The notes under the pieces: generated by a model
What the model saw: the letters and a program-made list of their open reading frames with translations, nothing else
What the model was told of the DNA's origin: nothing
Databases searched by the model: none
In this document: positions 57,043 through 64,000 of the stretch, in pieces
How the letters are laid out: each line of letters opens with the position of its first letter
Numbering within the stretch: position 1 is the first letter of the stretch
Made by a program: the position numbers and the translations under genes
Assembly: GCA_036346275.1 (NCBI GenBank)
Contig: CM070717.1
Coordinates: forward strand, 8,119,178 to 8,183,177
Source of the DNA: Otatea glauca
Lineage: Eukaryota; Streptophyta; Magnoliopsida; Poales; Poaceae
Direction: 5' to 3'
DNA: 64,000 bases

Positions 57043-59440
57043 CTAAGCTACGATTCGACTTTCGTCATGATCGTGGCGTATGTATGTAACTTCGTCCTCA
57101 CTCTCTTCCATGAGACCTAGGTCAACGTCCTCTCCGAAAGGAGGAAGCTCATCGAATTGGTTGTACTCTTCCTCGTCGACAACATTCTCAACACCGACAA
57201 TCCTTCTTTTTGCTTGAATAACCACGTGGCGCTCCTTGTTAGCTGGATCGGTTACAAAAAGATTTGTGTAATGTAATTAGCAAGTACGAATGGTTCTTCT
57301 CTCAGATCCGACCAGCTTTGAGGTCCACGGTAGTGATACCGCATTTGTCGATGTTCATGCCCTTGGAAGTCTTACCCATTGGCACCGAAGAGAGGGACCT
57401 TCAAAGGTCCGTAATCAAGCTCCCAAATCTCTTCTATGAACTGTAGTAGGTTTTCCTATTTCCGCTTGTCGTCAGAGGCATCATGACGGATACCGCTGTT
57501 TTGGTTGGTGCTCTTTTATCTTGTGCTCTTGTATAAAAAGTAAAACCATTTATATCGTATCCTTGGAATGTCCGGATTGTAGTGGACGGTCCCCGAGCCA
57601 ACACTTTCAATCGAGCGCTCTGTCTCCGTATGCATCATGTGCCTACGCAACCAATCGCTGGTTATGTCTATGCTCTCTCGCGATCCAACCTCTCGACTTC
57701 GCTGGGTTTGTTCTGGATAGCATGCTCTTGTGCATGTTGACATACGGGGCCACCACAACTGATTGTCCCAAAACTGCGGAATGTGCTTGTGTGAATGAAG
57801 CTAGATTGTTTGTACGGAGTGATTTCTCGCCTAGTGTCCCTTTTCCCTGTAGCCTGCCCTCATGCCGTGATGTAGGCACACCAATCGGTTTGAGATCCAT
57901 GTAATCGATGCAGAACTCAATGACCTCCTCGGTTCCCCAACCATCTACAATGCAACCTTCCGGCCGATGCGGTTACGAACATATTTCTTTATAACCCCCA
58001 TGAACCTCTCAAAAGGATACATCTGATGTAGAAACACGGGACCAAGAATCTATATCTCTTTCACGATGTGAACAATGAGATGGACCATAATATCAAAAAA
58101 AGATGGAGGGAAAGACATCTCGAGCCTGCAGAGAGTGTGGACCACGTCTTCCTGTAGCTTATCTAGTTTCAATGGATCGATGGCCTTCTGTGAAATCGCA
58201 TTGAAGAATGAACACAACTTTATAATTGGGTCTCGGACTTTCTCTGGCAGAACACCCCTAATTGCAATTGGAAGCATCTGCGTCATCATCACGTGGCAAT
58301 CGTGAGACTTCATGCCAATTAATTTTAAGTCTTTCATTTAGACTAGTCTCTTTATGTTGGCAGAGTATCCGGACGGAACTTTCACTGTGCAAGCATTCGC
58401 ACAAAGCTAATTTTTTCTTTCTTGCTCGAGTGTAGCAGGCTTCGGGAAGGTACTTTTTCCCTATATCCATGTCTTTGTGATGCAGCTCCTTCCTGAGTTT
58501 CATATCTTCAAGGTCCATCCGTGCTTGGAGAGTATCTTTTGTTTTGCCAGGTATATCCAAAGAAGATACCAAGCAAGTCGTCACACACGCTCTTCTCTAT
58601 GTGCATGACGCCGATTGCGTGTTGAACTTCCAAGTCGCCAGTAAGGTTGAACCCAAAATACTGACCTCTTTTTCCACAAAGGAGCCTTATCACGGGAACT
58701 CGGGATAGATGTACTGCCTGCTCCCTTTCCGTGGATAATTTTAAGATCCTTTACAGCTGCAAATATCTCTCTCCCAGTGTGATTCTTCGGAGCTAAAGCA
58801 GTCTCCTTTGTCCCGTCAAAAGCTTTCTTATTATTGCGGTATGGGTGATCCTTGCGGAGGAACCTACGATGCCGCATGTAAGACATTTTTCGATAGTTCT
58901 TCAGCCACCGACTAGTGTACTATCTAAGCAATCGACACATCCATTGAAGCCTTTTGTCGTGCGCCCGACAGTTACCAAGGGCAGGGTAATCATTGATGGT
59001 TACGAACAACAATGCGTGTAGGATAAAGTTCTCTCTTTATACTCATCCCATACCCGCACTCCATCGCTCCACAAGATTAGAAGATCTTCAACCAATGGTT
59101 TGAGGTACACATCGATATCGTTGCGGTGTTGCCCGGGCCCTTGGATCGAGAGTGGCATCATAATGTACTTCCGCTTCATACAAAGCCAAGGAGGAAGGTT
59201 GTAGATACATAGAGTTACCGACCAAGTGCTATGACGACTGCTCATGTTACCGAAAGGATTCATCCCATCCGTACTCAACCCGAATCTTATGTTCCTCACA
59301 TCATATGCAAAGTGCTTCTTATATTTTCTATCGATGTTCCTCCATTGCACAGAGTCAGCAGGGTGTCTGAGCATTCCATCGTTCTTACGCTCTTCGGCGT
59401 GTCATCGTAGCAATTGGGCATGCCTTTTGTTCGCATTCAT
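57043..59440 (-). pseudogene. TNP2-type transposase of CACTA B, truncated
   Basis: Begins at the junction at 59440 within Transposase_21. It reads GMLRHPADSVQWRN, GLSTDGMNPFGNMSSRHST, PPWLCMKRKYIMM and NDIDVYLKPL, so both Asp-bearing motifs are present. The 58890-58580 part and DUF4218 (58340-58050, KSHDCHVMMTQMLPIAIRGV) follow, then broken DUF4216 sequence to the stop at 57043 (ending HDHDESRIVA). Frameshifts or stops lie near 58990, 58580, 58310, 57900, 57640 and 57230. The N-terminal Transpos_assoc region is absent. It is very close to the C transposase in sequence. Confidence 0.82.
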
Positions 59441-61004
59441 ATGCATGCTTATTTATTTAAAATGAATTTAAATTGATTCGGGATAATGTAGTTAATCAAC
59501 CCATTTTGTTATGCCACCTTGAATTATTAATTGTATGCCCTAAATCATTGTCACCCTAAGTTGATTATATTAGTTGGATGTTAATATTGTGCCAACACGG
59601 GAGGCTAGACCGTGAGTAGATGCTTAGCCTTGCAACGAATCATGAGTGATCTTTCGGAAAAATGCTACAATACCGATTAAAAACTTTGAATGTATTTTGA
59701 AAAGTGGTGTGATGATGCCACATGATGAGATTGAGGTACATCGACCTGTGTGGTTCCGTACCGATGTTGAGTTATTGCTGGCATGTGTTGCACAATAATC
59801 AACTGGGTGGGAAATGATTTAGACTGGGGCAAGTGGCAAGAGACTGTGTGCCTGGTGGGCCTGTGTGGCTTTGGGTTGATGAGTGATGTGAGTCTGTGTG
59901 CCACATTGGGTTGTGTGCCACTGTTGAGTGTTCGAAGTCTTGCCTTGGTCGCTAAGAACTTCACCTTACAAGCCTTTGATCCGAGTCACCCGCATAACCA
60001 CATGTCCGATATGGGACAGACCTAGTTGACTAGGGTTCGATATCTTCCTCCGATACTCGGGGTGACAAGACACGTGGGTGTATCTGATGGGGCGCGACGT
60101 GCTACGGCTTGGTGCCCATCCAATGCTGATTGGCCGGTCCTATACTTCGCTCTGTGTGAGGGAAGTGATAGTGAAGGCAATACACGAGAGGTTCTTTGGT
60201 TAAGGTAGAAGTTCCCTAAAAGCTTTGTTGCGGACAATCACGTGTGTGGTGAGCGGTCAGATCTTGTGAGTAAAGTGTACAACCTCCGCAGAGTGTCAAA
60301 CTATTGAATAGTCGTGCTCACGGTATTGAGCATTGCTCGGGATTACAATCAAGGGGTAGATTTTCATAAACAAAATGTGGGAAGGGTGGCTGTGTGCCAA
60401 GTGTTAAAAATGAACTGTTAAGGTCAGGTGCCGAGAATCTTCGAAGAAAAACCATTTGAAGAAATTAGTATTACTTATAACTGTTCCAATGCTTTAATCT
60501 AATTAAGATATTGGTTTAAAATTGCTGTTTGATGCAAAAGAACCATTTAAGCCAACCCTTTGGAATAAGCTTTGCATGTAGTAATAGATCGCATTCATGC
60601 ATTACTTGTTGAGTGCCTTGTGTACTCACCCCACCTTGCTTATCAACCCCAACATCAGTGGAGGAGACTACACCAGTTTGGGAGGAGGAGTACATCGAGG
60701 ATACGAACAACTAGGGGGCAAGCCCAGTCGGTTGCCTGTGGCAAGATGAAGGCTTCCACGACCTTTACTTATGTTCCGCTGCTATTTCTTTTCTTTGAAT
60801 AATGTAAGCCCTGTGTGGCTGACTTATCTGTAAGGAGACCATAAGGTCGTACAACTCGATTTATATACATGTTTGCACTATTTATTCTTATATCTTTGTG
60901 AATGTCTGTAATGTGCAACCTCAGATGATGTTGTGTGTGCTAGCGTGATCCTGGACTGGCACAGAATACACAAAGGGTCCGGTTTGCAGATTCGGGTCCC
61001 GACA
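59441..61004 (+). repeat. Truncated 5' LTR
   Basis: Homologous to the last 1.5 kb of the solo LTR 31450-34390 and, at its left edge, to 46450-46720. Ends TTCGGGTCCCGACA at 61004. It contains the conserved GTAAAG motif and stem-loops at 60270-60331. Confidence 0.85.
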
Positions 61005-61008
61005 GAGG

Positions 61009-61020
61009 TGGTATCAGAGC
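61009..61020 (+). other. Primer binding site, tRNA-Met type
   Basis: TGGTATCAGAGC four bases after the LTR end. It is complementary to the 3' end of initiator tRNA-Met, the usual primer of Tekay/Del elements. Confidence 0.9.
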
Positions 61021-61205
61021 AAGGCTGACTTTAGGACTTGACCCTAGTTTGGTCGTGCCTAGGAGGGGAAAACTATTTTCTAAAGACCTAATCAACTTGA
61101 GCAAGAATATCAATGAAATCTTGACTTATCTCTTCTCTCTTGTTTCATACCTATGCTGAATTTTTATTATTCTCTGTTTAATTTAAACAAGGTTTATTTT
61201 GTCAG

Positions 61206-61940
61206 ATGAGGATGATCCACACCTATGGAGAGCGCACCGGAGGATACGCTGCGGAGTTATGGCGTATGATGCAGTTGCTCGGAGATTTTGACAGACCACT
61301 GTATCGAGGGACTTCGGTGGTACGGGCAGGACTTGACGTCGCCTGGGATGTCAAGATCACAATGTATGCTCGGGAGAGAACGAGGGAGAGCCGTCCTATC
61401 TACATCACGGTCAGGAGGTCTACTTTTGAGGCCGGAATCCAGGAGTCGGCGCGTCAGGCGATGCGGCAGATTGCCCGCACTTACTCCGCAGAGTTGGAGG
61501 GCACCGTCTTTCGTCACCATCCGCGTCGAGACAATCGTTTGGAGAGGATGGAGCTTGTAGAGGAGGACGCCACTATCACCCACCTGGCGAGGTACGTCAT
61601 CGCCCAGGAGGACGCCTTGGACGAGACAGTCCAGGTGTTGCAGAGGACCCGCGCCGAGGTCGCAGAGGCAAAGATCCAGTTGCGGGAGGGCTTGGCTCAC
61701 TCCATGCAGAAGATCCAGGAGCTGGAGATGGCTTTGAATGGACCCGAGCCCGAGCGCCTCGAGTTACACGATCCAGATCCGGAGGAGCAGAGCAGAGGCA
61801 CCGGGCACGAGCAGCAGCCACGGGACCGGGAGTCGATGGGGTCATTTGCACCACCGCAGATGGGTCACCAGACCCGCTTTGTCCCGATTCCGAGCACCCA
61901 CCGTGTATGCTCCGAGGAGCCGGCCGGGTTGGCTCGATGA
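61206..61940 (+). CDS. Additional ORF between primer site and gag (244 aa)
   Basis: An intact 244-codon frame (MRMIHTYGERTGGYAAELWR at the start) lies about 190 bases after the primer site and 290 bases before gag. Residues 45-115 look globular (WDVKITMYARERT, ARQAMRQIARTYSAELEGT); residues 130-180 form a likely coiled coil (LDETVQVLQRTRAEVAEAKI); the tail is Glu/Pro/Arg-rich. It has no gag or pol motif. Extra sense ORFs are known in some plant Ty3/gypsy elements, but I do not recognise this one. It is notable that it is open while the gag-pol behind it is broken. Confidence 0.65.
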   Translation: MRMIHTYGERTGGYAAELWRMMQLLGDFDRPLYRGTSVVRAGLDVAWDVKITMYARERTRESRPIYITVRRSTFEAGIQESARQAMRQIARTYSAELEGTVFRHHPRRDNRLERMELVEEDATITHLARYVIAQEDALDETVQVLQRTRAEVAEAKIQLREGLAHSMQKIQELEMALNGPEPERLELHDPDPEEQSRGTGHEQQPRDRESMGSFAPPQMGHQTRFVPIPSTHRVCSEEPAGLAR

Positions 61941-62232
61941 GTGATCGAGTCTAGTAGAGTGTAGTGTCGAGACTCGAATATCTGAGTCGCGTCTTTTTCT
62001 TCAGAGTCACCATTAGGTGTGAGTCGTCATGGATTCCTATGTTTGCTTACTTGTTTTTGGTTGTGAGTGTCTCGTATGTGTTGCATTGCCCTTAGGCACT
62101 TGTGAACAACCGTACTGCTTTATATTATATCAATAAAGTGGCTAAATAATTTAAGTTACACCTGTTTTCCCACATGAATTCTTCTACTTGTCTATGATTT
62201 CTTCTTCTCTTAACCTTGGAAGCTGGCAACAG
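61941..62232 (+). other. Spacer before gag
   Basis: AT-richer leader between the additional ORF and gag. It contains an AATAAAG at 62132. No ORF. Confidence 0.4.
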
Positions 62233-64000
62233 ATGGTGAGGACTTGTGGAAATGTTAGAGCCAACGGAAGTGGAGCTAACCAGGCGGACAACCAGAATGA
62301 AGAGCCGATCCCTCAACCGCCGCAGGTCAATATGCAGAACCTGGGAGCCTTCTTGACTGCCCAGACTCAACTTATGAACACGATGGTTCAAACCATGCAG
62401 CAGATATCCAATCAAGCTGCTGTGAATGTTCAACCTGGGGGTAACCATGGACCACACCCCTACTCCAGGTTGTCGGAGTTTATGAGGACTCGTCCACCCA
62501 CTTTCTCAGGTAACGCCAATCCACTAGAAGCGGACGATTGGTTAAGGACAATTGAAAGGAAGTCGCACATTACCCAAAGGTGTAGGACATGAGAGGGTAC
62601 TCTATGCCTCTCATCAACTCGAAGGGACTACCGCAGAATGGTGGGAAAACTTCTGCGCAGCTCATGAGGACCCACAGAGTATCACGTGGGAGGAATTCAC
62701 CTCAGCCTTCCGCCAGTACCATGTACCCGAGGGTATCATGGATCTTAAAAAGGAGGAATTTTGAGCTCAAGCAAGGCGGCTACGGTGGCCGATTACCGAA
62801 CAAGTTCACCTAACTCGCACGCTACGCACCGAGGACGTGGCTACAGATAAGGCCGCATAATCCCGCTTCATGAAGGGATTGAATGCGTGGTTGCAGTGAG
62901 ACCGATCACCCACACATTCCCTGACTTCCAAGAGCTAGTTAACAAAGCTCTTATCTTAGAGGACAAGCGCCGAGAGTTGGATGACAACAGGAAGCGCAGA
63001 ATGGCGCAACAAGAAGGTCGTCAGGGCCAACAGAGGCAGAGGACGGCACCTCAACAGTTCATCCGGTACCAGCCTAGAGGCAATGATAGGGCACCACTGC
63101 CGGCAAATCGCCCAGTGGGTCAGAATGTTCAGACTCCAGCCAGAACTGTGGCACAGACTGGAGGAACCTCTCAGGCAGTGGGAAGACGTTGCTTTCATTG
63201 CAATGAAATGGGGCATTTTGCCAACAACTGCCCTAAGAAGGGAGGTGTCACCCCGGTCCGCTTTAACCTAGGGAACACACCGGCAAGGACTCCCACGCCA
63301 ATCGTGAACCGTGGGGCATCAACAGCAGCAACTCCATCCCAAGGAACTGCACGAGGCCGAGTCAACCACATTACAACGGATGAAGTTCAGAACGCCACGG
63401 ACGTTGTACTGGGTAAGTTCCTAGTAAACTCACTACCAGCTACCGTTTTATTTGATTCCGGAGCTTCGCATTCTTTTATTTCCCGAGATTTTGTTGTTCA
63501 AAATGACATGGAAATAGTGAATCTTAAATGTGTGCTCATAGTCCAATCTCGGATCGTAACTCCGATCTAAAGTAGGATGTTCGGGTAAGACTAATAATTA
63601 ATGGAGTTGAGTTCCTAGCTAACTTAATCATCCTTAATACCCAAACCTTGGATGTTATCTCAGGAATGGATTGGTTAACTAATCACAAGGCGATTGGATC
63701 ATGAAAAGAGTCATATCTACGAGAGCCCGGATGGAAAGAAGATTGAGTTTGAAGCAAAACCGCAAGCGGGATGGACAATTAATGGTCAACAAAGATGAAG
63801 ACTCACCTTAGAGGAAGTTTCCATAGTCAATGAATATCCGGATGTTTTCCTAAGATTTACCGAATGCCGCCAGATAGAGATATCGAGTTCGTGATAGAGT
63901 CGGTTCCGTGGACAGCTCCTATAGCTAAGAGACCTTACAGTGATGTCCACAGAGGAATTGGTGGAAATGAAGAAGCAAATTGAAGAACTGCTGGAAAAGG
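62233..64000 (+). pseudogene. gag-pol of the Tekay/Del element, frameshifted, cut by the window end
   Basis: Gag probably starts at the ATG at 62233 (MVRTCGNV), with a Gln/Asn-rich part, then RPPTFSGNANPLEADDWLRT. A shift or deletion near 62585 leads to EGTTAEWWENFCAAHEDPQS and YHVPEGIMDLKKEEF, then a stop at 62764. Gag resumes at 62887 (FPDFQELVNKALILEDKRRE), with the nucleic-acid-binding knuckle CFHCNEMGHFANNC at about 63190. The protease active site VLFDSGASHSFIS is at about 63450 and the protease end (ISGMDWLTNHKA) at about 63662. RT entry sequence (PPDREIEFVIESVPWTAPIA) is near 63868. Multiple shifts and stops make it non-autonomous. Integrase, if present, lies beyond the window. Confidence 0.85.

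Larger units (their letters stand above)
50720..59440 (-). mobile_element. CACTA element B, right side truncated
   Basis: Starts CACTACTACAGAACAGC at 50720, directly after host codon 32. The contents are on the minus strand: transposase (59440 to 57043), internal repeat array (56690-56383), TATA box, GC-rich leader, second ORF (about 54600 to 51339), subterminal array (51055-50735). It belongs to the same TATCACTGCCGG family as C and is its inverted relative, but keeps the second ORF that C has lost. The transposase side ends abruptly at 59440 inside Transposase_21, joined to the middle of an LTR. The second terminus is missing. Confidence 0.88.
59441..64000 (+). mobile_element. Tekay/Del-type Ty3/gypsy retrotransposon, 5' LTR truncated, continues past the window
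   Basis: Partial 5' LTR (59441-61004), tRNA-Met-type primer site (61009-61020), an additional ORF, then gag with a CCHC knuckle, an aspartic protease motif and the start of RT at the window end. The gag motifs (EADDWLRTIE, AEWWENF, PEGIMDLKKEEF) are those of the Tekay/Del chromovirus lineage. The 5' half of the LTR is missing and the left edge is fused to CACTA B without a target duplication. Confidence 0.88.

Noticed and set aside
44742..61004. One 5' LTR split by a 12.7-kb insertion (44742-46725 joined to 59441-61004)
   Set aside because: Both pieces contain homologous sequence around the TATGCATG and GCCATGATTAA-like strings, so they overlap by over 100 bases and must be two separate LTR copies.

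Overview
The window is plant nuclear DNA, most likely grass (Poaceae) heterochromatin. It is almost entirely nested transposable elements. The evidence is CACTA (En/Spm) transposases of the TNP2 type with Transpos_assoc, Transposase_21, DUF4218 and DUF4216 regions. There are also CACTA second ORFs (Transposase_24-like, DUF8039-like and Ulp1-like regions) and very long LTRs of the Ty3/gypsy Tekay/Del type with a tRNA-Met primer site. The species cannot be fixed by eye. No tRNA, rRNA or CRISPR was seen.

Layout. 1-7235: CACTA 'A' on the minus strand, left end outside the window. 7250-8290: LTR fragment. 8850-41092: an old, degenerate CACTA 'D' on the plus strand, whose transposase and second ORF are split by later insertions. 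Inside D lie a 2.1 kb AT-rich insertion (9337-11477); CACTA 'C' (11861-25062, TSD TGG), itself split by a 5.5 kb solo LTR (12017-17533, TSD ATATC); a minus-strand solo LTR (31395-36438, TSD ACATC) holding a second solo LTR (31450-34390, TSD AATTA); and a small CACTA 'E' (36655-38904, TSD CAA). 41093-44741: a minus-strand gypsy pol remnant split by CACTA 'F' (41192-44372, TSD GGT). 44742-49909: LTR fragments. 49910-50719: a short stretch of apparent host gene (TATA box, 5'UTR intron, secreted-peptide ORF) cut after codon 32 by CACTA 'B' (50720-59440, minus strand, truncated). 59441-64000: a Tekay retrotransposon with a truncated 5' LTR, an extra ORF and a decayed gag-pol.

How the parts relate. 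In all four larger CACTAs (A, B, C, D) the transposase is followed by an internal array of short palindromic repeats. In A, B and C the array is followed by a TATA box, and in all four by a GC-rich leader, ahead of the second ORF or its remnant. In B and C the internal array has the same sequence as the element's subterminal repeats. E and F carry the same module at one end. Every family shares a CGGTT/AACCG core with different flanks.

The most interesting elements are E and F. They are non-autonomous, lie in opposite orientation, and each carries a two-exon captured fragment resembling the coiled-coil/XH part of the RNA-directed DNA methylation factors IDN2/FDM, next to a long perfect-looking inverted repeat. 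A TE carrying both a truncated silencing factor and a hairpin RNA source is the best candidate for an undescribed system here. A second candidate is a stem-loop pair in three diverged LTRs with compensatory base changes.
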